A stretch of DNA of 64,000 nucleotides from contig JADIYY010000001.1 in NCBI GenBank assembly GCA_016705065.1, forward strand, positions 186,001 through 250,000, given 5' to 3'. The translations under genes and the position numbers were made by a program. How positions within the stretch are numbered: the stretch's first letter is position 1; every line of letters starts with the position of its first letter. The notes beneath the pieces were generated by a model. It saw only the letters and a program-made list of their open reading frames with translations, was not told the DNA's origin and made no database searches. Below are positions 53,822 to 62,976 of the stretch, one piece after another. The stretch is from Candidatus Aalborgiella aggregata. Its GTDB lineage: Bacteria; Pseudomonadota; Gammaproteobacteria; Burkholderiales; Burkholderiaceae_C.

Positions 53822-55171
53822 CTATTTCACCAAAAGCGCATTCACAGGCGCTAAATCGTCCGCTTTCAAGGTGCCGTTGGCTTGACGCAATTTCAGGTTG
53901 CCCATGAGCACGTCGTAGCGAGCTTTGGCCAAATCGCGTTTGGTTTGAAAGAGCTGGCTTTGCGCGTTCAAAACGTCGATGTTGATGCGCACACCCACTT
54001 GGTAACCCAACTTGTTGGCTTCCAAAGCGCTTTGGCTGGATGCTTCTGCAGCTTCAATGGCTTTGACACTGCTTAAACCGGATTGCACACCGTAAAAGGC
54101 AGTGCGTGTGGCTTGGGCAACACTGCGTTTGGCATTGTCCAAGTCAGACTGGGCTTTGTCTTCAAGAGCCAAGGTTTCTTTCACGCGGTTTTGTACCGCA
54201 AAACCAGCGAAGAGCGGTAGGTTCAGCGCCAAACCAACCGTTCCAGAATTGCTGCGTGTGGTGGCGGTGCTGGTAGCTGAGCCAATGCTGCGGTTGGCGC
54301 CATAACTCGCAGTCAAATCCAAGGTTGGTTTGTGACCGGCTTCGGCTTTGGTGGTTTCTAGTTTGGCAATATCAACAGCGATGCGCGCTTGCACCACGCT
54401 GGGGTGAGCCGCTTCAGCATGTGCTACCCAAGCATTTACATCATTGGGTGTGGGTGCGGGTAAATTTGCTGGCACGGCCAAGGGTTTGGGTTGCACACCT
54501 GTCTTACCGACCAACTGATCCAAAGCCATTTTTTTGACTTGCACGTCGTTCATTGCCGCAATTTCTTGTGCGGTGACCAAATCAAAGCGTGCTTGCGCCT
54601 CGCGTGAATCGGTGATGGTGGATGTACCAACTTCAAAATTGCGTTTGGCAGATGCCAATTGCTCTGCCACGGCTGCTTTTTGGGCCTGCACAAAAGTCAG
54701 GGTATCTTGCGCCGTTAGCACATCAAAATAAAGTTGGCTGGTGCGCACGATCAATTCTTGCTCGGCTGCTTGAAGTTGTGCCTGCGCCAATTGGACTTGC
54801 TTGCCACCTTGTTCGTAGTTGGCCCAGTTGGAGGGACGGTAAAGGGGTTGTGAGGCACTCAGGCCTGCGTTTTGCGTGCCATAAGTTCGGGTATCGGTTG
54901 CACCCACCACATCCAAATAGGTTCGAGATGCGCCAGCTGTTAAGCCCGCAGTGGGCCAAATGCCCGCTTTGGCTTGCTCACCACGCGCTTCAGTGGCTTT
55001 GGCTTGCGACATGGCGGATTGGTAGGTGGCGTCGTAGCCGCGTGCCGATTGGTAAACCTCACTCAAACTTTGCGCTTGAGTTGGATCAGCGAGTGCAAGC
55101 CCCAGTGCCAAATAAAGGGCATTGTGGCTCATTTTTGGAAATGTTGATTTGAATTTCATAGTGCTTTTCAT
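53822..55171 (-). CDS. TolC-family outer-membrane efflux protein
   Basis: A 449-residue outer-membrane channel protein. A signal peptide occupies about residues 1-34, ending DPTQAQS; I chose the ATG at 55171, with a second Met four codons later. The mature part begins LSEVYQSARGYDATYQSAMS and has two OEP repeats rich in Ala and Gln, with the coiled-coil helices TSQLYFDVLTAQDTLTFVQA and TRTAFYGVQSGLSSVKAIEA. The RND pump gene is upstream on the same strand and the HlyD adaptor precedes that, so this completes a tripartite system. Confidence 0.93.
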   Translation of the reverse strand: MKSTMKFKSTFPKMSHNALYLALGLALADPTQAQSLSEVYQSARGYDATYQSAMSQAKATEARGEQAKAGIWPTAGLTAGASRTYLDVVGATDTRTYGTQNAGLSASQPLYRPSNWANYEQGGKQVQLAQAQLQAAEQELIVRTSQLYFDVLTAQDTLTFVQAQKAAVAEQLASAKRNFEVGTSTITDSREAQARFDLVTAQEIAAMNDVQVKKMALDQLVGKTGVQPKPLAVPANLPAPTPNDVNAWVAHAEAAHPSVVQARIAVDIAKLETTKAEAGHKPTLDLTASYGANRSIGSATSTATTRSNSGTVGLALNLPLFAGFAVQNRVKETLALEDKAQSDLDNAKRSVAQATRTAFYGVQSGLSSVKAIEAAEASSQSALEANKLGYQVGVRINIDVLNAQSQLFQTKRDLAKARYDVLMGNLKLRQANGTLKADDLAPVNALLVK

Positions 55172-55223
55172 AACAATAACCCGCTTAAAATATAGTGGGG
55201 GGAGTATACCAGTTTCTTTCATT

Positions 55224-58200
55224 TCAAGTTTTAGCAGGGGTTTTTGTCCACATGCGTTTTGCCCATTGTGCCAAATCGTCCATATAGCAATACATCACAG
55301 GAACCAACACCAATGTTAACAAGGATGAGGTGATCACGCCGCCAATAACCGCTTGACCCATGGGTGATCGTTGTTCTGAGCCTTCAGTTAAGGCAAAAGC
55401 CAAAGGAATCATGCCGAAAATCATAGCCAAGGTGGTCATCAAAATAGGGCGCAATCGGACCTTGGCAGCAAGAAGCAACGCCTCTGTACGGTCTAAGCCT
55501 TCTTCGCGGCTACGAATCGCAAAATCCACCAGCAAAATGGCATTTTTAGTGACCAAGCCCATCAAGAGCACCACACCAATGATGGAGAAGATAGACAAAG
55601 TGGAACGGAACATCAAGAGCGCCATCACCACACCAATCAAAGTCATGGGCAATGAAGTCATCAAAGCCAATGGTTGCAAAAAGCTCTTAAACTGGCTGGC
55701 CAAAACCATGTAGATAAAGAGTACCGCCATCACCAATGCCGACACCGCATAGCTGAACGATTCTTGCATGTTTTTGGTAGAGCCACCAAATTGGTATTTG
55801 TAACCCGGCGGAAAGCTGATGCTGTCCAAAGCAGTTTTGATGTCGGTTGAAATTTCACCGGCAGATCGGTTAAAAGCATTGGCGTTGACGGCAACTTCAC
55901 GCGTCATGTCTCGGCGGTTAATTTGGTTCGAACCAGTGGATTCAGTGACGGTTGCGACTTGGTTCAAACGCACCACGCGCGAAGTGCCGTCGGTATTGGT
56001 GCCGACGGTAAATGGTAGGCGCTCTAGGTCTTGCGGTGTGTCGCGGGCTTGTGGCTCCAAACGGACGTTCACATCATAGGTTTGGTCATCCGTTGCGCGC
56101 CAGTTGCCCACCGTGACACCCGCAATCAGAGTGCGCAATTGACTGCCAATTTGGGCGATGCCCATACCGAGATCTGAAGCAACATCGCGCTTCACATCCA
56201 CTTTGATGGTGGGTTTGTTGGCCTTTACGCTGGAGTCCAAGTCCACCAAACCAGGAATATTGCGAATTTTGTCAAATACAGTTTGTGCCAATCGCTCTAG
56301 CTCTTGTTGATTCGGGCCTTGCAATGAAAATTCGATTTGTTTTTGCCCGCCTACGGGGTCTACCAAGCCTGCTTGCGTCACGGTAATGCCGGCCACTTGT
56401 TTCAACCTGTCACGCAACACGCCAGATAATTCATCGACATTGCGAGTGCGGTCTTTGCGGTCTGTCAGACGTATGTAGACGGACGCGTTGTTTTTGCCAC
56501 CCGCGTTGCCGGTGTTGATGGTCGATAAGGTGTATTTGGTTTCAGGGAATTCGCGAATGATGGCTTCAACTTGCTTCACCTTGGCTTCGGTGACTTCAAG
56601 TGACGATCCCACCGGGGTATAAAAACCCACATAGGTTTCAGAGAAGTCTGCTTTAGGCACAAACTCTGTTCCCAATAAAGGAACCATGAAAATACTGCCC
56701 ACAAAAATCCCAGCAGCAGCTAATACAGTGCTGAGCTTGTGTGCCAAAGACCATCTCAAAATGCTTTGATACCATTCTGATAGGGCGTCAGTGCCAGTGT
56801 CAAACAAACCTGTCACACGACCAATGGTTCTGTCGTAAAAGCTAACCGGTGCGTGCCGTTTGCCATGCGCTTCAATGCTGGGGTCATGCCACACGCTGGA
56901 CAACATGGGGTCTAGCGTAAAGCTGACAAACATCGATAGCAAAACGGCGGCCACAATGGTGATACCAAATTGGTGGAAAAATTTGCCAATGATGCCGCCC
57001 ATGAAACCAATCGGCAAAAACACCGCAACAATCGACAAGGTGGTGGCCAATACAGCTAGGCCAATTTCTTTGGTGCCGTCCATCGATGCGTCGTACGACG
57101 ATTTGCCCATTTGCACGTGCCGCACAATGTTTTCTCGCACCACAATGGCGTCGTCAATCAACAAACCCACGCACAAACTCAGCGCCATCAAGGTCACGTT
57201 GTTGATGGTGAATCCAAACCAGTTCATGAACAAAAATGTGCCGATGATGGAAATCGGTAATGTCAATCCTGTGATGACGGTTGAGCGCCATGAATTCAAA
57301 AATAAAAACACAATCAACACCGTGAGCAAGGCACCTTCAATCAAAGTGCGTCGCACATTGTCCACCGCTACACGAATGGGGCGCGAGCTGTCGTTGACGG
57401 GCTCTAGGCGCACATTCGGCGGCAATTGCGCTTGTAATTCTTTCAGGGTTTTGTTCAAGCCGTCTACCACTTCAATGGTGTTTTCGTCTTGCGATTTTTG
57501 CACCGTCATCATCAAGGTGCGTTGACCGTTGTACAGTGCCAAACTCTCGACTTCCTGCGCACCGTCTGCAATGCGTGCCACTTGTTCCAAACGAATTGGG
57601 CTGCCGTTTTTGCGTGCGACGATGATTTTGGCGAAATCTTCAGGACGTTTCATGCGGGCATCAATTTGCACACCGCGCTCTTGCGTCAGCGACCGAATCG
57701 CGCCAGCGGGCAAATCTTGGTTTTCATTGCGCACGGCGGTGGTGACTTGGTCGGGTGTGATGCCCAAGGCATCCAAGGCTTGCGGATTCAGGTAGATGTT
57801 GATTTCACGCTTGGTACCACCGACCAAGGTTACAGAGCCCACACCACGTACATTTTCAAGTCGTTTTTTAAGCGTTTGATCGGCCCAGTTGGTTAGTTCG
57901 ACAGGGCTCAGGTTTTGCGTGCCAGATTTCCCATCGGGCAAGATGGCCAATGACCATATGGCACGGCTGGATGGGTCGAATCGCAACACGCGGGGCTCTT
58001 TGACTTCGGCTCTGAAATTGGCACGAATCGCCGCCACTTTTTCTCGCACATCTTCTGCCGCTTTGCGTCCATTCACTTGCAATTGAAACTCGATGATGAC
58101 CACGCCTTGGCCATCGTAGCTGCGTGATGTCAAGGCGCTGATGCCGGCAATCGAATTAACACCCTCTTCAATTTTTTTGGTGACTTCGCTTTCAATGATT

Positions 58201-58370
58201 TCGGGGGTGGCGCCAGGGTATTCGGCAATCACCACCACCACTGGCAAATCGATATTGGGAAAAAGATCAACCGACAAACGTTGGTAAGAAAACATGCCCA
58301 GCACCACCACGGCCAACATGACCATGGTTGCGAACACGGGGTTTTTAAGACTGACTTGGGTAAACCACAT
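55224..58370 (-). CDS. RND efflux pump permease (HAE1/AcrB family)
   Basis: A 1048-residue inner-membrane proton-driven pump with 12 helices and two large periplasmic loops. The N-terminus VSLKNPVFATMVMLAVVVLG is typical, and the fourth helix GLLIDDAIVVRENIVRH holds the paired Asp residues of the proton relay. Periplasmic segments such as YDVNVRLEPQARDTPQDLER support an AcrB-like fold. It is between the adaptor and the TolC gene. Substrates are likely hydrophobic drugs or bile-like compounds, but not determinable from sequence. Confidence 0.95.
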   Translation of the reverse strand: MWFTQVSLKNPVFATMVMLAVVVLGMFSYQRLSVDLFPNIDLPVVVVIAEYPGATPEIIESEVTKKIEEGVNSIAGISALTSRSYDGQGVVIIEFQLQVNGRKAAEDVREKVAAIRANFRAEVKEPRVLRFDPSSRAIWSLAILPDGKSGTQNLSPVELTNWADQTLKKRLENVRGVGSVTLVGGTKREINIYLNPQALDALGITPDQVTTAVRNENQDLPAGAIRSLTQERGVQIDARMKRPEDFAKIIVARKNGSPIRLEQVARIADGAQEVESLALYNGQRTLMMTVQKSQDENTIEVVDGLNKTLKELQAQLPPNVRLEPVNDSSRPIRVAVDNVRRTLIEGALLTVLIVFLFLNSWRSTVITGLTLPISIIGTFLFMNWFGFTINNVTLMALSLCVGLLIDDAIVVRENIVRHVQMGKSSYDASMDGTKEIGLAVLATTLSIVAVFLPIGFMGGIIGKFFHQFGITIVAAVLLSMFVSFTLDPMLSSVWHDPSIEAHGKRHAPVSFYDRTIGRVTGLFDTGTDALSEWYQSILRWSLAHKLSTVLAAAGIFVGSIFMVPLLGTEFVPKADFSETYVGFYTPVGSSLEVTEAKVKQVEAIIREFPETKYTLSTINTGNAGGKNNASVYIRLTDRKDRTRNVDELSGVLRDRLKQVAGITVTQAGLVDPVGGQKQIEFSLQGPNQQELERLAQTVFDKIRNIPGLVDLDSSVKANKPTIKVDVKRDVASDLGMGIAQIGSQLRTLIAGVTVGNWRATDDQTYDVNVRLEPQARDTPQDLERLPFTVGTNTDGTSRVVRLNQVATVTESTGSNQINRRDMTREVAVNANAFNRSAGEISTDIKTALDSISFPPGYKYQFGGSTKNMQESFSYAVSALVMAVLFIYMVLASQFKSFLQPLALMTSLPMTLIGVVMALLMFRSTLSIFSIIGVVLLMGLVTKNAILLVDFAIRSREEGLDRTEALLLAAKVRLRPILMTTLAMIFGMIPLAFALTEGSEQRSPMGQAVIGGVITSSLLTLVLVPVMYCYMDDLAQWAKRMWTKTPAKT

Positions 58371-58398
58371 GGTGAATTTGCTTTTTAGTTGGGTTTAC

Positions 58399-59631
58399 TT
58401 AGGTGACGGAGCTGCAGATGCAGCAGGTGCTGCAGTAGGAGCGGGGGAGTTTGGCGCGCTGGCTTGCGTGCTTGGGTGTGGGCGACTTCAATTTGGTGAC
58501 TGTACCTTCACGCAATGTTCCCAAAGATCCTGCCAGCAATGTGGTGTTGGGGGCGATGCCTTTGACAGCAACCATGCTTTCAGTTTTGCCATCTTTGCTG
58601 ACCTCACCGCGTTGACCCAGCTCTACAGTGACATGTTTAACAGTGTTGTTCTCAAGCACTTGAACATAAGGTGCTGGTTTATCAGTTCGCACAGCGGATA
58701 AAGGCACTGTCAAAGCCGATAACTTACCAGTGCCCAGATTGCCTTGTGCAAACAAACCTTGTCGCAATCCTGCTGCGTTGTCTAAGCCTAAATACACCAA
58801 CACACTGCGGCTACCGGTTTGCGCGTTGGGGTTGATGCGTACCACACGCGCATTGCGTGCGCTGGTGACGCCTTCAATTTGAAGAGTTGCCGCTTGTCCC
58901 ACGCGCACACCCAGCGAATCTGCCGCACTTAAACTGGCTTCCAATTCCAAGCGGCTCATGTCCAATACTTCGACGATGCGCGCTTCAACTGCCACGCGTT
59001 CGCCCGGTTGCGCCAAGCGCTGTGAAACGATGCCTGTTAAGGGTGAACGCAAAACGGTGTCGTTGACGGCTTTGGCAGCCACATCCACATTGGACAAAGC
59101 GGCACGGTGGGAAGCTTGCGCCGCAGTTAAATTGGCTACCGATGTGTCCAGTGCTGTTTTAGAGATAAAGCCTTGTTCAACCAGTGCTTTGTTGTTGTCA
59201 AATTGGCGTTGTGCAATGGCAATTTGCGCTTTGGCGGAGTCGGCTTGATCTTGTGCTTGCTGCAGGCGTGCAGCATATTCGGTGGCTTCTACGCGTGCAA
59301 TGACTTGCCCTGCTTTGACGCTGTCGCCTTCACGTACAGTGAGTCCTTGCAATTCACCTGCCACTCGGGCTTTAATGAAGGCAGAATTGGCGGCTTTCAA
59401 ACTGCCCGAAATGGGTAAGCCTTGTGCAATGTCACTAACTTGTGCGACTACGGTGTCAGTGCTGTTGAGTTCGACGACAGCTTGTGCCTTGGCATTGGCC
59501 ACTGCGGCAGCAGCTACGGCTTCTTGTTGCGCTTTGCGACCACTGAGGGCTTTCATCACGCTCAAACCCAAAGCGCCAATAATGATGACCGCAATGCCCC
59601 ACTTCAGCCCACGCTTCATGCCATTGTTCAT
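58399..59631 (-). CDS. HlyD/MFP-family efflux adaptor, probable frameshift in the C-terminal tail
   Basis: A 410-residue membrane-fusion protein anchored by one helix at about residues 11-32. It has a lipoyl half-motif (GELQGLTVREGDSVKAGQVI), an Ala/Gln-rich coiled coil, the second lipoyl half (SPLTGIVSQRLAQPGERVAV) and beta-barrel and membrane-proximal domains. The ATG is at 59631; an in-frame TTG at 59649 is weaker. After SPTPK the sequence becomes HASQRAKLPRSYCSTC, which is unlike the family. The next frame gives QASAPNSPAPTAAPAASAAP, a typical Ala/Pro-rich tail, ending at 58395. One extra base near 58480-58490 would explain this. The tail is not essential for the fold. Confidence 0.93.
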   Translation of the reverse strand: MNNGMKRGLKWGIAVIIIGALGLSVMKALSGRKAQQEAVAAAAVANAKAQAVVELNSTDTVVAQVSDIAQGLPISGSLKAANSAFIKARVAGELQGLTVREGDSVKAGQVIARVEATEYAARLQQAQDQADSAKAQIAIAQRQFDNNKALVEQGFISKTALDTSVANLTAAQASHRAALSNVDVAAKAVNDTVLRSPLTGIVSQRLAQPGERVAVEARIVEVLDMSRLELEASLSAADSLGVRVGQAATLQIEGVTSARNARVVRINPNAQTGSRSVLVYLGLDNAAGLRQGLFAQGNLGTGKLSALTVPLSAVRTDKPAPYVQVLENNTVKHVTVELGQRGEVSKDGKTESMVAVKGIAPNTTLLAGSLGTLREGTVTKLKSPTPKHASQRAKLPRSYCSTCCICSSVT

Positions 59632-59748
59632 ACCGATAGATTCCTTCAATTAGTTGGGTTCATTGTAATGTGCGACCACTGCACACCTATTTGATCGATG
59701 AGCAGAACGGTTAACTTTACCTGGGCTTTACTTTTTTGTGGCGTGTGA

Positions 59749-60846
59749 TTACCTGAGCTTTTGGCGTGCATCCGCCACCTCTTGCCCTAAGTGAATCACA
59801 GACAAAGCATAGTAACTGCTCCAGTTGTAGCGGGTAATGGCGTAAAAATTTTGTGTTCCTGCCAAATAGACAGGCTCATTCCCCACTAATTTGGGGTCGC
59901 CGTTCTGTAATTCAACCAAAGCCAGTGGTCCTTTGTGTTCCAGCGCATCACCCAGCAACACCGCACCCTTGGCGGTAAAGCTTTCGATACTGAATGTGGG
60001 CAAAATGTCCGGCGCCAAGAGTGCGTCCAAATTGAGTTTGTCGGTGTCAAAACGTACTGGATAGTGTGTGGGCATACCGGGCTGCCACTGAAAGGCTTTG
60101 AAATAGTTGGCGACAGAACCGATCACATCGGCCGTGCTGTTGAACAAATCCACTTTGCCATCGCCATCAAAATCTATGGCAAATTTCACCCAGCTGCTGG
60201 GCATGAACTGCGGTAAACCCATCGCACCCGCGTAGCTGCCCAGCAAGCTCAAAGGGTCGATGCTGCTTTTGTAGGTGAGTGACAGGTAGTTTTCAAGTTC
60301 ATTTTTGAAAAATGCTTGCCGTTCGACAGCGCGTGGGTGCTCCGAAGGGAAGTCAAACGTCAAAGTTGCCAATGCATCAATCACCCGAAAGCTGCCGGTG
60401 TTGCGCCCATAGATGGTTTCTACACCGATGATGCCGACAATGATGTGTGCTGGCACGCCAAATTCTTTTTCGGCTTGCAGCAAAGCGGCTTCGTTTTCTT
60501 GCCAAAACCGCACACCGGCGTTGATGCGAACAGGGTCGATGAAGCGGCTGCGGTACACCCGCCAGTTTTTGTGTGTGCCACGTGGCGCGGGCAACATGAG
60601 CTGCGCAACCTGCGGCAAATGCCGCGCTTGTCCAATGGCTTGCCGCACCCAATCCTTGTCCAAATCGCGTCGATAGGCTATGTCGTCAGCCATTTGCATA
60701 GCGGCTTCGCGGTTGGCATACAGTCGGCTTGAAACTGTGGTGGCATCAGTCGCGCTATTTCTTATGCGTTTTTGAGCTGTAGCCGGCGTATTTATTGCAA
60801 ATAGTGCTATTAATAATATAGCAATTCGTGATAAGGATGAAAACAT
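59749..60846 (-). CDS. mltB: Lytic murein transglycosylase B
   Basis: A 365-residue soluble-periplasmic lytic transglycosylase that cuts peptidoglycan with formation of 1,6-anhydroMurNAc. The catalytic Glu is E143 in IGVETIYGRNTG, and SYAGAMGLPQFMPSSW and DFDGDGKVDLFNS are diagnostic. The signal peptide (residues 1-24) ends PATA, cleaved before QKR. Residues 8-26 of this signal peptide are encoded by a mini-element, so the export signal is built from repeat DNA. No lipobox Cys is seen, unlike E. coli MltB. Confidence 0.95.
   Translation of the reverse strand: MFSSLSRIAILLIALFAINTPATAQKRIRNSATDATTVSSRLYANREAAMQMADDIAYRRDLDKDWVRQAIGQARHLPQVAQLMLPAPRGTHKNWRVYRSRFIDPVRINAGVRFWQENEAALLQAEKEFGVPAHIIVGIIGVETIYGRNTGSFRVIDALATLTFDFPSEHPRAVERQAFFKNELENYLSLTYKSSIDPLSLLGSYAGAMGLPQFMPSSWVKFAIDFDGDGKVDLFNSTADVIGSVANYFKAFQWQPGMPTHYPVRFDTDKLNLDALLAPDILPTFSIESFTAKGAVLLGDALEHKGPLALVELQNGDPKLVGNEPVYLAGTQNFYAITRYNWSSYYALSVIHLGQEVADARQKLR
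60767..60822 (+). repeat. Dispersed palindromic mini-element, copy 10 (signal peptide of mltB)
   Basis: Plus-strand TGAGCTGTAGCCGGCGTATT, then TATTGCAAATAG and TGCTATTAATAATATAGCA. Read in reverse it encodes AILLIALFAINTPATAQ, the hydrophobic core and signal-peptidase site of mltB. The frame matches copies 4 (xdhB) and 11 (uvrD). Confidence 0.85.
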
Positions 60847-60870
60847 AGAAGCCTGATAATAGTTGAAAAA

Positions 60871-62964
60871 TCAGACTTGTTGCGCTGGCCAATTGATTTT
60901 TCTAAATGCCGACCGCAAGTTGCCCATGTTGCCCAAGTTTTGATTGGATTGATCGTCTTTTTTGGCGTAGCGATATTGTTCAAGTTGAACCAAATAGTCC
61001 ACCAATTCTTGCGCTGAAGCACCAAAATGCGCTTGCACCTGCATGGCCAAAGTGCGCGGTGGGGTGTTGGCTTGGGTGGCCAGGCCCAAGGACTTCAAAC
61101 GTTGTTGAATTTTGTCTAACAGGCGCAACCAAGGGTCGTGCTGGCGTTTGTCCCACTGCACCCATGCGCTGCCAATGAGTGCCATGACAATCAATAAAGC
61201 ACTGATCAGGTAGCCCAAATCTTCCCAACTGGGGTTTTGAAAACCCAGGTTTTTTAAGAGCTCAAATTGTTTGGTTTGTGAATAGTTCAACACTTTTTGA
61301 TTCCACGCATGGTTCAGCGCTTCCCAGCCAGATCGCAGTTGTTTGAGAGGGTTAAAGCCCAAAGTGCCCCACACATTCACCAAGGCCTCGTTCACAGCGC
61401 CGCCAAACACATTGGCCGATGGTGCCAAGCGTTGTTGCAAGCCAATGCGCTGTGGCGATACTGCCGAGGTGGGGTCGACACGCACCCAAGTGCCAATTTG
61501 TGTGGTGGCATCAACTTGCCAAACTTCAGCCCACGCATGGGCGTCACTTTGACGCACCACCCAAGTGCCATCGATGGGGTTGGTTTCACCGCCTTGGTAG
61601 CCTGTGACCAGCCTTGCTGGCACCCCCATGGCGCGCATCAAGATGACGAAGGACGAAGCGATGTGTTCACAAAAGCCTGCCTTCTTGTCAAACCAAAACT
61701 CGTCGGCGGTGTGCTCTCCGTACAAACCGGGTTCTAAGGTGTATTCATAGCCACCTGTGCGCAATTGCTGCATAGCTGCGCTTACCAATGAGGGAGTCAA
61801 TGCAGATGCGGTCACATTTGCACCGGCTTGCATGGCGTTTTGTTTGATGGCTTCGGCCATTTGCCTGGTACGTGGATTAGAGCCAGTTGGCAAGGCAACA
61901 TACGTGTCTAAATTGCCATCCCATTGGGCAGGTCCATGTGTGAATTGCAGATGGCTTTGCGCTTGGTAGCGTACCAATTCGGTGATGGGGCGATTGGCTG
62001 TCCATTGCATATCCGCGTTCAAACTCAAACCATAGTTAGGCAACAGCGGTGGTTTTGACGCAGCATCCAGCACAAAAACCCAGGCTTTGTTTTGCGGCTC
62101 TAAAGTCGCTTCGTAGCGTATAGGTTCACCCGTGACGCGCAAGTTTGATTGCTCCGATTTTTCAGATGGCAATTCGGTGCGTGGCAGCCATTCACGCCCA
62201 TCGAATGCGCTGAGCACAGGGCCGCGCAGGTAAATGTCAGAGCCACTAGGCACTTTATCGGCAAACTTTATACGCAAGGCGATGCTGTCGTCCTGCGCCA
62301 ATTTGGCTATGGTTCCCACTCGCATGTGAGCACTTAAACCCGTTTTGCCGCTGGCGGAATCACTGGGTAATCCCCACAACGGTGCGAGGCGAGGGAAAAG
62401 CATGAACAGCAGCAACATGATGGGTGCGCCCATCAACATCAATCGCGAAGCGATTTTGGCACTCACGAGAAGCGGTGGTTTGCCCACTGGCAAATTGGCA
62501 TTCACCAAAATGGTGGTTAACCCAAATAATGCCAGTAACATCAATAATGCCGTCAGCAAAGATTGCGAGAAAAAGAAATTGCTGAGCATGCAAAAAAAGC
62601 TCAAGAAAAAAACCACATAGGCATCGCGCTTGCTGCCTTGCTCCAATGTTTTGAGTGCCAGCAATATGGCAATTAGCGTCACACCTGCGTCACGACCGAG
62701 CAGGGTGCGATGTGTGAACCAAGTTGCTGCAACCGTCAGCAAAAGCACTAAGAACAACCAGCCACGCGCAGGCAAGGGTTTGGCATTCCATGCTAAAACC
62801 GCACGCCAAAGCATGATGGCTGCAACCATGGCCGCGCACCACACCGGTACATGGGGTATGAGTGGCATTTCTACAAAAGCAATCACCACGAGCAGGAACA
62901 AGGTGTCTCTGCTGTCGCGCGGTAAATGCATCAGTTTTTGTATCATTGGAGGCCACTTGGTCAT
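60871..62964 (-). CDS. Transglutaminase-like membrane protein (TgpA/DUF3488 type)
   Basis: A 697-residue inner-membrane protein. The N-terminal third has about six helices (DUF3488), followed by a periplasmic transglutaminase-like domain with the Cys in AGFCEHIASSF, His in SDAHAWAEVW and Asp in WVRVDPTSAV, a complete catalytic triad. A further helix near residue 580 and a cytoplasmic DUF4129-like tail end the protein. TgpA is essential in Pseudomonas aeruginosa and sits with MoxR and DUF58 genes, as here. Start ATG at 62964 is after a RBS-like GAGC. Confidence 0.93.
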   Translation of the reverse strand: MTKWPPMIQKLMHLPRDSRDTLFLLVVIAFVEMPLIPHVPVWCAAMVAAIMLWRAVLAWNAKPLPARGWLFLVLLLTVAATWFTHRTLLGRDAGVTLIAILLALKTLEQGSKRDAYVVFFLSFFCMLSNFFFSQSLLTALLMLLALFGLTTILVNANLPVGKPPLLVSAKIASRLMLMGAPIMLLLFMLFPRLAPLWGLPSDSASGKTGLSAHMRVGTIAKLAQDDSIALRIKFADKVPSGSDIYLRGPVLSAFDGREWLPRTELPSEKSEQSNLRVTGEPIRYEATLEPQNKAWVFVLDAASKPPLLPNYGLSLNADMQWTANRPITELVRYQAQSHLQFTHGPAQWDGNLDTYVALPTGSNPRTRQMAEAIKQNAMQAGANVTASALTPSLVSAAMQQLRTGGYEYTLEPGLYGEHTADEFWFDKKAGFCEHIASSFVILMRAMGVPARLVTGYQGGETNPIDGTWVVRQSDAHAWAEVWQVDATTQIGTWVRVDPTSAVSPQRIGLQQRLAPSANVFGGAVNEALVNVWGTLGFNPLKQLRSGWEALNHAWNQKVLNYSQTKQFELLKNLGFQNPSWEDLGYLISALLIVMALIGSAWVQWDKRQHDPWLRLLDKIQQRLKSLGLATQANTPPRTLAMQVQAHFGASAQELVDYLVQLEQYRYAKKDDQSNQNLGNMGNLRSAFRKINWPAQQV

Positions 62965-62976
62965 GGAATGTGCTCT

